64,000 bases of DNA from Sphingomonas hankookensis (lineage in GTDB: Bacteria; Pseudomonadota; Alphaproteobacteria; Sphingomonadales; Sphingomonadaceae), in NCBI RefSeq assembly GCF_001619955.1, contig NZ_LQQO01000015.1:1-64000 (forward strand), in the 5' to 3' direction. Below are positions 1 to 7,614 of the stretch, piece after piece (the first letter of the stretch is position 1; every line of letters starts with the position of its first letter). A model generated the notes under the pieces. That model had not been told where the DNA came from. It saw only the letters and a program-made list of their open reading frames with translations, and ran no database searches. The position numbers were made by a program, and so were the translations under genes.

Positions 1-9
1 CTATACAAC

Positions 10-95
10 ACACGGCCCGCCTGTCGCAGACACACGGGCCGCTCGCGTTTCAACGACACACAGCCCCTGGCCGAAAGACCAGCGGGCTGTTCGCG
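10..95. repeat. two tandem hairpin units of about 48 bp
   Basis: Two related units follow each other. The first has arms CGGCCCG (13-19) and CGGGCCG (35-41). The second has ACAGCCC (60-66) plus CTGG (67-70) pairing with CCAG (79-82) and GGGCTGT (84-90). Each hairpin is followed by CGCGTTTC, and the units share ACAC at their start. They lie downstream of the methionine-synthase-like gene on its strand, so they may end its transcript, although there is no clear U tract on either strand. The array may continue beyond the left window edge. Confidence 0.5.
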
Positions 96-200
96 TTTCT
101 ACCACGGTCCGAGGTTGGTCGCTCGAGATGCTATTCAGATCAATCGCGATGCGGGCAGGCAGCCCGTATCGCGATCTTGACGCTTTGCATGCGCTGCGCC

Positions 201-1307
201 TTATCCCCACACATCGCGCGCGACGTCCAGGACCAACCGCAGCTTCGCCGCCTGCTGCTCGACCTCGATGTCGTTGCCGTGGACCGTTGAGGAGAAACCG
301 CATTGCGGCGACAGCGCCAGCTGGTCGAGGGGCGCGAAGCGGGCGGCTTCGTCGATGCGGCGCTTTACGTCGTCGGCGGATTCGAGGTCGCCGAGCTTGG
401 TCGTCACCAGCCCCAGCACCACCGTCTTGCCCTTGGGCAAATGCCGCAGCGGTGCGAAGTCGCCCGAGCGGGGATCGTCATATTCGAGGAAATAGCCGTC
501 AATCTCGAGTTGGTTGAACAGCACCTCGGCCACCGGTTCATAGCCGCCCTCCGCCGCCCAGGACGAGCGGAAGTTGCCGCGGCACAGATGGACGCAAACG
601 GTCATGTCGTCGGGACGATCGCGGATCGATTCGTTGATAAGCCGCGCATAGAGCCGCGGCAGCGCATCCGGGTCCATGCCGCGCGCCCGCGCATTTTCGC
701 GCTGGGTCGTGTCGCACAGATAGGCGAGGTTGGTGTCGTCGAGCTGGAGATAGCGGCATCCCGCATCGGCGAGGCTGGCGATTTCCGCACGATAGGCGGC
801 GGCAAGATCGGCGTAGAAATCCTCTAGATCGGGATAGGTCGCGACGTCGATCGCATCGCGCCCGCCGCGGAAGTGCAGCATTGTCGGCGACGGAATCGTC
901 ACCTTGGGCGTGCGCGTCGTGCAGCTGGCGAGAAATTCATAGTCGGCCCGCTGGATGTCGTGGGCATGGGCGACCTTGCCCGTGATCTTCATCACCGGTG
1001 GGGCATATTCCAACGCCTTGCCGCCGTGTTGGTGGAATTTTACTTGTGTGCCGCCCGCTTCCTCCACGCCATCGAGCTGGAGCAGGAAGTCGGTGTGGAA
1101 ATAGGTGCGCCGGAATTCGCCATCGGTGATGCCCTGCAGCCCCAGATCCTCCTGGAAGCGGACCACGTCGCGGATTGCCGCATCCTCCGCCGCACGCAGC
1201 GCGTCCGCGTCGATCGCGCCGGCACGATACGCCTCGCGCGCCTCGATCAGTGCTTTGGGGCGAAGGAAACTGCCGACATGATCGGCCCGAAAGGGTGGGG
1301 TAGGCAT
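201..1307 (-). CDS. Cobalamin-independent methionine synthase-like protein (MetE C-terminal domain, YxjG type)
   Basis: This 368-residue protein contains only the catalytic C-terminal half of MetE and lacks the N-terminal half of full-length MetE. Zinc ligands are visible as H240 and C242 in VHLCRGN, E275 in GYFLEYDD, and C336 in SPQCGF. The family transfers methyl groups from a methylated folate or similar donor to a thiol such as homocysteine in the cytoplasm. The start ATG at 1307 is preceded by GGGAGAG. The gene is divergent from an aromatic-acid transporter and beside ferulate/vanillin genes. Aerobic demethylation of vanillate in sphingomonads loads methyl groups onto tetrahydrofolate, so a role in recycling those methyl groups is a reasonable inference. 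The true substrate is unknown. Confidence 0.82.
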   Translation of the reverse strand: MPTPPFRADHVGSFLRPKALIEAREAYRAGAIDADALRAAEDAAIRDVVRFQEDLGLQGITDGEFRRTYFHTDFLLQLDGVEEAGGTQVKFHQHGGKALEYAPPVMKITGKVAHAHDIQRADYEFLASCTTRTPKVTIPSPTMLHFRGGRDAIDVATYPDLEDFYADLAAAYRAEIASLADAGCRYLQLDDTNLAYLCDTTQRENARARGMDPDALPRLYARLINESIRDRPDDMTVCVHLCRGNFRSSWAAEGGYEPVAEVLFNQLEIDGYFLEYDDPRSGDFAPLRHLPKGKTVVLGLVTTKLGDLESADDVKRRIDEAARFAPLDQLALSPQCGFSSTVHGNDIEVEQQAAKLRLVLDVARDVWG

Positions 1308-1331
1308 CGTCTCTCTCCCGTCAGCCTGCAG

Positions 1332-1388
1332 TTATCCACAGGGGTTGTCCCGACTTATCCACAGTTATCCACAGGCTTGTGTGGATTA
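1332..1388. promoter_or_regulatory. cluster of four DnaA boxes
   Basis: Three perfect TTATCCACA boxes lie on the plus strand at 1332-1340, 1355-1363 and 1365-1373. A fourth, inverted box with one mismatch (TGTGGATTA) lies at 1380-1388. All sit in the 170-bp gap between the divergent methionine-synthase-like gene and the MFS transporter. There is no adjacent AT-rich unwinding region and no dnaA or hemE neighbour. A DnaA-titrating or DnaA-regulated promoter region is therefore more likely than the chromosomal origin. Confidence 0.7.
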
Positions 1389-1425
1389 TTGCGTGGACTG
1401 GCAATGCCGGTTGTCGGCGGCCACC

Positions 1426-1469
1426 ATACCGGTATATGTTACCCCGCATAACAAAAAATTCCGGAGAGG
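1426..1469 (+). promoter_or_regulatory. operator-like palindrome and leader of the MFS gene
   Basis: The perfect 10-bp palindrome ATACCGGTAT (1426-1435) precedes TATGTT and then CATAACAAA and GGAGAGGG (1463-1470). A very similar leader, CATAACAAA then GGAGAGGG, lies in front of the aldehyde dehydrogenase gene at about 2924-2943. This suggests a shared promoter architecture for the two aromatic genes. Confidence 0.4.
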
Positions 1470-1478
1470 GTGCACAAA

Positions 1479-2792
1479 GTGGCGCATGACCCACGCATAG
1501 CGATCGAGCAGGCACCGATGTCGCGGTTCCAATGGGGTATCGTCGCGACCATGATCGGGCTGAACGCGCTGGACGGATTCGACGTGCTGTCGATCAGCTT
1601 CGCTTCGCCCGGCATCGCCGCCGACTGGGGGATCGACCGTGCGGCGCTGGGCATCGTATTGTCGATGGAGCTGGTCGGCATGGCGATCGGATCGCTGCTG
1701 CTGGGCGGTGTCGCCGACCGGTTGGGGCGGCGCACGACGATCCTGTCGTGCCTGGCGCTGATGACATTGGGCATGTTGGGCGCGGCGAGCGCGGCGGGCA
1801 TCGTCACCCTGTCGATCTGGCGGGTGCTGACCGGCCTAGGCATCGGCGGCATGCTGGCATCGACCAACGCCGCCGTCGCCGAAGCGGCCAATGCGAAGCA
1901 TCGCTCGCTCGCCGTCGTGTTGATGGCGGCGGGCTATCCGATCGGGACCATTGTCGGCGGGTCGGTGTCGGCGGTTTTGCTCACCCATTATGACTGGCGC
2001 GCGGTGTTCGTGTTCGGGGCGCTGTGCAGCGCACTGTTCGTGCCGCTCGTGCTGTGGCGCGCACCGGAATCGGTCGCGTTCCTGATGCACCGTCGCCCGG
2101 CGAATGCGCTGGCAAGGATCAACGCGACCTTGAAGCGCATGGGCTATGCGCCCGTCGCAGCGCTGCCCGATCCCGAGCCGCGCGCGGTGGCCGCCAAGGC
2201 ACCGGTCGTCGCGCTCTTCTCCCCACAACTGCTGCGCACCACGCTGGCGCTGACCATCGCCTATCTGGCGCATATCATGACCTTCTATTTCATTCTGAAA
2301 TGGATTCCGAAGATCGTCGTCGACATGGGCTTTCCCGCGCCGCAGGCGGCGGGCGTGCTGGTCTGGGCCAGCATCGGCGGGGCGACGGGATCGCTGATCC
2401 TGGGGCTGCTGACCGGCAGGCTCCGGCTGCTGGCGCTGACCATCGGCGCAATGCTGTTGTCGACCGTGCTGGTGATCGTGTTCGGGCGGGCGCAGAGCGA
2501 CCTGACCGGCCTGTCGATCGTCGCCGCCGCCGCCGGCTTCGCAACCAACGCCGGGGTGGTCGGCCTCTACGCGCTGGTCGCCGAGCGATTCCCGACGAGT
2601 GCCCGCGCCACCGCGACCGGCTTCGTCATCGGCATCGGCCGGGGCGGGGCGGCGCTGGCACCGATGGTCGCCGGGTTCCTGTTCGCCGCGGGATACGGGT
2701 TGCAGATCGTCGCGGTGCTGATGGGGATCGGGTCGCTGGTCGCGGCGGTCGCGCTGCTGCTGTTGCGGGGCAAGTCGGCGGTGGCGGCATAG
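1479..2792 (+). CDS. MFS transporter, aromatic acid:H+ symporter family
   Basis: A 12-helix major facilitator of about 437 residues. The loop after helix 2 carries the family signature GGVADRLGRR, and helix 1 carries an Asp in the LDGFDVLSIS stretch, as in PcaK/VanK-type aromatic acid:H+ symporters. The likely job is to carry hydroxycinnamates, vanillate or related acids across the inner membrane. The open frame begins with GTG at 1470, but that codon directly abuts the ribosome-binding site GGAGAG. A second in-frame GTG at 1479, about 10 bases from that site, is preferred. The gene lies upstream of the aldehyde dehydrogenase and ferulate genes on the same strand. Confidence 0.85.
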   Translation: MAHDPRIAIEQAPMSRFQWGIVATMIGLNALDGFDVLSISFASPGIAADWGIDRAALGIVLSMELVGMAIGSLLLGGVADRLGRRTTILSCLALMTLGMLGAASAAGIVTLSIWRVLTGLGIGGMLASTNAAVAEAANAKHRSLAVVLMAAGYPIGTIVGGSVSAVLLTHYDWRAVFVFGALCSALFVPLVLWRAPESVAFLMHRRPANALARINATLKRMGYAPVAALPDPEPRAVAAKAPVVALFSPQLLRTTLALTIAYLAHIMTFYFILKWIPKIVVDMGFPAPQAAGVLVWASIGGATGSLILGLLTGRLRLLALTIGAMLLSTVLVIVFGRAQSDLTGLSIVAAAAGFATNAGVVGLYALVAERFPTSARATATGFVIGIGRGGAALAPMVAGFLFAAGYGLQIVAVLMGIGSLVAAVALLLLRGKSAVAA

Positions 2793-2804
2793 CGGCGTGT
2801 CATC

Positions 2805-2848
2805 CGCAGAAGAAGAAGCGGGACCCCGGATCAAGCCCGGGGTGACGG
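2805..2848. repeat. palindromic repeat, family A (ACCCCGGATCAAG type)
   Basis: AGAAGAAGCGGGACCCCGGATCAAGCCCGGGGTGACG-type half-element. Its hairpin CCCCGG / CCGGGG follows the MFS stop codon. Related copies occur near 10041, 30131, 43970 and 61606. It may act as a transcription-end hairpin between the MFS gene and the aldehyde dehydrogenase gene. Confidence 0.75.
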
Positions 2849-2946
2849 GGAGGGGGCAGGCCGGTTGCACCTCAAGTGATTTGCCTGATTGACGCCGCCC
2901 GCGACTCGATTTAGGCTATGAAACATAACAAATCAGGAGAGGGCCG

Positions 2947-4353
2947 ATGGCGTCCGCAGCAACATTCGACCGGATGAACCCCGTGACCGGTGCGGTCGCG
3001 ACCACGGCCGAGGCGTTCGGTCCGGCAGAGGCGAATGCAGCGGTCGACGCCGCCGCCGCCGCCTTTCCCGCATGGTCGGCGCTCGGCCCCAATGCCCGCC
3101 GCGCCGCGCTGACCAAGGCGGCAGATGCGCTGGCCGGCAAGGCCGACCAGTTCGTCGATGCGATGATGGGCGAGATCGGCGCGACCGAGGGCTGGGCGCG
3201 GTTCAACCTGATGCTGGCGGTCGGCATGGTGCGCGAAGCGGCCGCGCTGACGACCCAGATCGGCGGCGAGGTGATCCCGTCGGACAAGCCGGGCTGCATC
3301 GCGATGGCGCTGCGCGAGCCGGTCGGCGTGATGCTGGGCATCGCGCCGTGGAACGCGCCGATCATCCTGGGCGTGCGCGCGGTCGCGGTGCCGCTGGCAT
3401 GCGGCAACACGGTGGTGCTGAAGGCGAGCGAGCAATGCCCGCGTACCCACAGCCTGATCGCCGAAGCCTTTGCCGAGGCGCTGCCCGCCGGTGCGGTCTC
3501 GATCGTGACCAACGCGCCGCAGGACGCGGGTGAGGTCGTCGGCGCGCTGATCGACAACGCCCATGTCCGCCGGATCAACTTCACCGGATCGACCCATGTC
3601 GGCCGGATCATCGCCAAGCGTGCGGCCGAGCATCTGAAACCCGTGCTGCTGGAGTTGGGCGGCAAGGCGCCGTTGATCGTGCTGGAGGATGCCGACCTCG
3701 ACGAAGCGGTCAAGGCGGCGGCGTTCGGCGCGTTCATGAACCAGGGCCAGATCTGCATGTCGACCGAGCGGATCATCGTCGTCGACGCGGTGGCGGACGC
3801 GTTCGTCGAGAAGTTCAAGGCGAAGGTCGCCACGATGGCGGTCGGCGATCCCCGCGAAGGCAAGACCCCGCTGGGTGCGGTGGTCGACCAGAAGACGGTC
3901 GATCACGTCAAATCGCTGATCGAGGATGCGGTCGGCGCCGGCGCGGTGCAGGTCAATGGCGGCGATGCGAACGGCGTGCTGATGCCGGCGCACGTCATCG
4001 ACAAGGTGACGCCGGACATGAAGCTGTTTCGCGACGAGAGCTTCGGCCCGGTCGTCGGCATCATCCGCGCCCGCGACGAAGCCCATGCGATCGAGCTGGC
4101 CAACGATACCGAATACGGCCTGTCCGCGTCGGTCTTCACCCGCGACACCGCGCGGGGGCTAGGCGTCGCCAGGCGGATCAAGTCGGGCATCTGCCATGTC
4201 AACGGTCCCACCGTGCATGACGAGGCGCAGATGCCGTTCGGCGGGGTCAAGGCATCGGGCTATGGCCGGTTCGGCGGCAAGGCCGGGATCGACGCCTTTA
4301 CCGAACTGCGCTGGGTCACGATCGAGACCCAGCCGGGCCATTATCCGATCTGA
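2947..4353 (+). CDS. Aldehyde dehydrogenase, probable vanillin/benzaldehyde dehydrogenase
   Basis: A 468-residue NAD(P)-dependent aldehyde dehydrogenase of usual length. Visible catalytic elements are N136 in PWNAP, E236 in LELGGK and nucleophilic C270 in NQGQICMST. The N-terminal NAD-binding fold and C-terminal catalytic fold are complete. Sequence style and context fit oxidation of vanillin (from feruloyl-CoA cleavage) to vanillate. Salicylaldehyde- or benzaldehyde-type relatives share the same motifs, so the substrate is inferred from the neighbours: the hydratase-lyase starts 90 bp downstream. The ATG at 2947 follows AGGAGAGGG. Confidence 0.87.
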   Translation: MASAATFDRMNPVTGAVATTAEAFGPAEANAAVDAAAAAFPAWSALGPNARRAALTKAADALAGKADQFVDAMMGEIGATEGWARFNLMLAVGMVREAAALTTQIGGEVIPSDKPGCIAMALREPVGVMLGIAPWNAPIILGVRAVAVPLACGNTVVLKASEQCPRTHSLIAEAFAEALPAGAVSIVTNAPQDAGEVVGALIDNAHVRRINFTGSTHVGRIIAKRAAEHLKPVLLELGGKAPLIVLEDADLDEAVKAAAFGAFMNQGQICMSTERIIVVDAVADAFVEKFKAKVATMAVGDPREGKTPLGAVVDQKTVDHVKSLIEDAVGAGAVQVNGGDANGVLMPAHVIDKVTPDMKLFRDESFGPVVGIIRARDEAHAIELANDTEYGLSASVFTRDTARGLGVARRIKSGICHVNGPTVHDEAQMPFGGVKASGYGRFGGKAGIDAFTELRWVTIETQPGHYPI

Positions 4354-4442
4354 CGCAACGGGCGCGCGGCGCGCCGGTCCCCTTTCCATCCGACATTCTC
4401 GCTGGCGAACATGCTCGCCGGCGCCTGCAGAAGGTTTGCACC

Positions 4443-5279
4443 ATGACCGAATATAGCAGCAACGGCGTCGTCGCCTACGATGTCGAGGACCGCATCGCCT
4501 GGGTCCGGTTCAACCGGCCCGACAAGCGCAATGCGATGAGCCCGACGCTCAACCGCGACATGATGGAAGTGCTCGACGCGCTGGAATTCCGCGACGATGT
4601 CGGCGTGCTGGTGCTGTCGGGCGAGGGACCGGCCTGGACCGCCGGCATGGATCTGAAGGAATATTTCCGCGAAACCGAATCGCAGGGGCTGGCCGGCACG
4701 CGCAAGGCGCAGCGCGAGAGCTATGGCTGGTGGCGGCGGCTGCGCTGGTATCAGAAGCCGACCATCGCGATGGTCAATGGCTGGTGCTTCGGCGGCGGAT
4801 ACGGCCCGCTATTTTCCTGCGACTTGGCCTTTGCGGCGGAAGAGGCGAAGTTCGGCCTGTCGGAGATCAACTGGGGCATCCTGCCCGGCGGCGGCGCGAC
4901 GAAGGTGGCGCAGGAGCTGCTGCCGTTCCGCAAGGCGATGTACCACGCGATGATGGGCGAGAATATCGATGGGCGGACCGCAGCCGAATGGGGCCTGGTC
5001 AACGAAGCGCTGCCGCTGGCGCAGCTGAAGGACCGGGTGACCGAGGTGGCCAAGGTGCTGCTGGCCAAGAATCCGGTGGCGCTCAAGGCGACCAAGGACG
5101 CGATGCGCCGGGTCGGCGTGATGAGCTATGACGATGCCGAGGACTATCTGGTCCGCGCGCAGGAAGCGGCCAATTCCTACGACAATGAAGGTCGCAAGGA
5201 AGGTATCCGCCAGTTCATCGACGAGAAGAGCTACAAGCCGGGGCTGGGCGCGTACGACAAGGACCGCGCCGGAGCCTGA
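4443..5279 (+). CDS. ferB: p-Hydroxycinnamoyl-CoA hydratase/lyase (feruloyl-CoA hydratase-lyase)
   Basis: A 278-residue crotonase-fold enzyme strongly resembling Pseudomonas HCHL. Shared blocks include NRPDKRNAMSPTLNR (24-38), AWTAGMDLKEYF (64-75), NGWCFGGG (112-119) and FGLSEINWG (137-145). It hydrates feruloyl-CoA and cleaves it to vanillin and acetyl-CoA. The catalytic glutamate is E141, equivalent to E143 of the Pseudomonas enzyme. The active-site serine of that enzyme (S123) is replaced here by G121. A tyrosine is present in AEDYL near the C-terminus. The gene sits between the aldehyde dehydrogenase and the acyl-CoA synthetase, as expected for a ferulate operon. Confidence 0.93.
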   Translation: MTEYSSNGVVAYDVEDRIAWVRFNRPDKRNAMSPTLNRDMMEVLDALEFRDDVGVLVLSGEGPAWTAGMDLKEYFRETESQGLAGTRKAQRESYGWWRRLRWYQKPTIAMVNGWCFGGGYGPLFSCDLAFAAEEAKFGLSEINWGILPGGGATKVAQELLPFRKAMYHAMMGENIDGRTAAEWGLVNEALPLAQLKDRVTEVAKVLLAKNPVALKATKDAMRRVGVMSYDDAEDYLVRAQEAANSYDNEGRKEGIRQFIDEKSYKPGLGAYDKDRAGA

Positions 5280-5288
5280 CCTGCTTAA

Positions 5289-5394
5289 AGTCCCTCCCCT
5301 CTAGGGGAGGGGTTGGGGCGGGGGATGCCTCGTCCGAGACCGCCGCTCGCCGCACTGCCCCACCCCAACCCCTCCCTTGAAGGGGAGGGGCTTC
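5289..5394. repeat. nested palindromic repeat between ferB and ferA (family E)
   Basis: The left half has CCCTCCCCT / AGGGGAGGG followed by GGTTGGGGCGGGG. The right half is its inverse, CCCCACCCCAACCCC followed by another CCCTCC / GGGGAGGGG hairpin. Transcription of ferA must pass through this structure, so it could stabilise the upstream mRNA or reduce downstream expression. Confidence 0.8.
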
Positions 5395-5405
5395 AGAGAA
5401 CTGCC

Positions 5406-7499
5406 ATGCCCGACCTTTCCCGCCTGCTCACCCCCCGTTCGGTCGTCATCGTCGGCGCGTCGCCGACGCCGGGGGCGTTGGGGAACTCCGTCCTGCGCAA
5501 TCTCGAACGGCACGGCTATGCCGGCGACATCCACCTGATCAACCCGAAGCGCGACACGATCGACGGGCGGCCCTGCCTGCAATCGATCGACGACCTGCCC
5601 GACGGCGTCGATACGGCGGTGCTGGCGATTCCGGGGCCGGCGGTGCTGGGCGCGGTACAGGCGTTGGCGCGGCGGAACGTCGGCGCGGCGATCATCTTTT
5701 CGGCCGGGTTCGCCGAAGGGGGCGAGGAGGGTTTGGCCGCGCAGGCCGAGGTCGCACGGATCGCGGCCGAGTATGGCATGGTGGTCGAGGGGCCGAACTG
5801 CCTCGGGTTGGTCAACTATGCCGCCGGCGTGCCGCTGACCTTTGTCGAGGCGCCGGTGCTCGACCTGACGCACAAGCCTTCGGTCGGGATCGTCAGCCAG
5901 TCGGGCGCGATGGCGGTGGTGCTGGGCGCGACGCTGATGGCGAAGGACCTCGGCATCACCGCATCGGTGTCGACGGGGAACGAGGCGGCGTCGGGGGTCG
6001 AGGATTATGTCGAGCATCTGCTGGGCGATCCGCAGACGCTGGCCATCGCGATGATCGTCGAACAATTCCGCCAGCCTGCGCACTTCCTCAAACTGGCCGA
6101 CCGCGCCCGCGCGGCGGGCAAGCCGATCGTCCTGCTCCATCCCGGTACGTCGAGCGCGGCGCGCGAAAGTGCCGCGACGCACACGGGTGCGATGGCGGGC
6201 GACTGGCAGCTGATGAAGGCGAAGGTCGAACGCGCCGGGGTCGTGCTGGTCGACAGCCTCGAAGCGCTGGGCGACGTTATCGACATCGCAGTGCGGGCGA
6301 AGCCGGTGCGGCGCGGCGGCACGGCGGTGCTGACCGAAAGCGGCGCGTTCAAGGCGCTGACGCTCGACCTGGCCGAGGCGATCGGCCTCGACCTGCCGGC
6401 GATGGCGGGGGAGACGGCGGCGGCGATGCGCGCGGCGGTGCCCGACTTCATTCCGGTGTCGAACCCGATGGACCTGACCGCGCAGGCGTTGGTCGATCCC
6501 GACCTGTATCGCCGTACGCTGATCCCGCTGCTGGCCGACGATGCCTATGCCGCGCTGGTGTTCGGCATCATCCAGACCGATGCCGCGACCTCTGCGCGCA
6601 AGTTTCCGCCGATCATCGATGCGGTGCGCGCGCTGGCGCCGGACAAGCCGGTGATCTTCGCCGGGCTGGACGATGGCGCACCGGTGCCGGGCGAATACAT
6701 TGCCGGACTGCGCGCGATCGGCGTGCCGTACTTCCCGTCGCCCGACCGGGCGTTCCGGGCGCTGGGCCATCTGCTGCGCCATGCCGCGCGGGACTTTACG
6801 GCGGCGGAGGCGGCGCCGGTGACGCTCGACCTGCCCGGCGGAGTGATCCCCGAATATCGTGCGAAGGAGCTGCTGGCCCCGGTCGGCATTCCGTTCCCGG
6901 CGGGCGGGTTCGCCGCCGATGTGGCGGAAGCGCAGGCGATCGCGTCGCGCGTCGGCTATCCGGTCGCGATCAAAGCACAGGCGGCGGCGCTCAGCCACAA
7001 GAGCGATGCCGGCGGCGTCATCCTGAACATCGCCGACGATGATGCGCTTGCCGAGGCGTGGGAGCGGCTGTTCGCCAATGTCGCGGCCTATGACGCGTCG
7101 ATCGCGCTCGACGGGGCGCAGGTCGAGGCGATGGGCAAGCGCGGGGTCGAGCTGATCGTCGGGGCGCGCAACGATCCGGAATGGGGGCCGGTGATCCTCG
7201 CCGGATTCGGCGGGGTGACCGCCGAGCTGCTCCACGACGTCCGGCTGTTGGCCGTGGACCTGACCCCGGACGCCATCGTCGCCGAACTGCGCGCGCTGAA
7301 GCAGGGGGCGCTGTTCGACGGCTATCGCGGCAGCCCCGCGCTCGACGTGGAGGCGGTGGCGGTGTTGATCGCCGGGCTGGGGCGCGTGCTGGCGGGAAGC
7401 CCCACGATCCGCGAGATCGATCTGAACCCGGTCGTCGTCTATCCGAAGGGTGAGGGGGTGGTCGCGCTCGACGCGCTGATCCTTGCCGACGCAGAGTAG
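5406..7499 (+). CDS. ferA: ADP-forming acyl-CoA synthetase, probable feruloyl-CoA synthetase
   Basis: A 697-residue fused alpha/beta acyl-CoA synthetase of the NDP-forming acetate-CoA ligase family. The order is an N-terminal CoA-binding domain (SVVIVGASPTPGALGN, about 12-27), succinyl-CoA-ligase-like domains, and a C-terminal ATP-grasp domain from about residue 480. The phospho-histidine relay is visible as H259 in ATHTGAMAG and H531 in LSHKSDAGGV. FerA of Sphingobium sp. SYK-6 belongs to this family and makes feruloyl-CoA. Adjacency to the hydratase-lyase supports the same reaction here. The open frame extends upstream to 5313 through the repeat, but ATG 5406 gives the normal family N-terminus. 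Confidence 0.88.
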   Translation: MPDLSRLLTPRSVVIVGASPTPGALGNSVLRNLERHGYAGDIHLINPKRDTIDGRPCLQSIDDLPDGVDTAVLAIPGPAVLGAVQALARRNVGAAIIFSAGFAEGGEEGLAAQAEVARIAAEYGMVVEGPNCLGLVNYAAGVPLTFVEAPVLDLTHKPSVGIVSQSGAMAVVLGATLMAKDLGITASVSTGNEAASGVEDYVEHLLGDPQTLAIAMIVEQFRQPAHFLKLADRARAAGKPIVLLHPGTSSAARESAATHTGAMAGDWQLMKAKVERAGVVLVDSLEALGDVIDIAVRAKPVRRGGTAVLTESGAFKALTLDLAEAIGLDLPAMAGETAAAMRAAVPDFIPVSNPMDLTAQALVDPDLYRRTLIPLLADDAYAALVFGIIQTDAATSARKFPPIIDAVRALAPDKPVIFAGLDDGAPVPGEYIAGLRAIGVPYFPSPDRAFRALGHLLRHAARDFTAAEAAPVTLDLPGGVIPEYRAKELLAPVGIPFPAGGFAADVAEAQAIASRVGYPVAIKAQAAALSHKSDAGGVILNIADDDALAEAWERLFANVAAYDASIALDGAQVEAMGKRGVELIVGARNDPEWGPVILAGFGGVTAELLHDVRLLAVDLTPDAIVAELRALKQGALFDGYRGSPALDVEAVAVLIAGLGRVLAGSPTIREIDLNPVVVYPKGEGVVALDALILADAE

Positions 7500-7525
7500 C
7501 GGCGTCCCTCGCCCAATGATAGCAA

Positions 7526-7577
7526 TGTAGCATTACAGTTATTGACAATAGCGTTTGACGGCGTAGCCTGTGGATAA
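7526..7577 (+). promoter_or_regulatory. putative promoter region of the ferulate-module TBDR, with a DnaA box
   Basis: TGTA-GCAT-TACA (7526-7537) is a small dyad. TTGACA at 7542-7547 is a perfect -35 hexamer, but no good -10 follows at the right distance. A perfect inverted DnaA box TGTGGATAA lies at 7569-7577, 38 bp before the start codon. The three marks are seen directly; a promoter function is inferred. Confidence 0.35.
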
Positions 7578-7614
7578 AGGGGAGCGACAGATCTCCCCGT
7601 CTTGGGAGGATGCT

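Noticed and set aside
1..303. 100-codon minus-strand open frame at the window edge
   Set aside because: Its repeated VVETR peptide simply reflects the tandem hairpin units, and it overlaps the end of a clear gene in another frame.
1332..1388. Chromosomal replication origin
   Set aside because: DnaA boxes are clear, but there is no AT-rich unwinding segment and no dnaA, dnaN, hemE or parAB neighbour.
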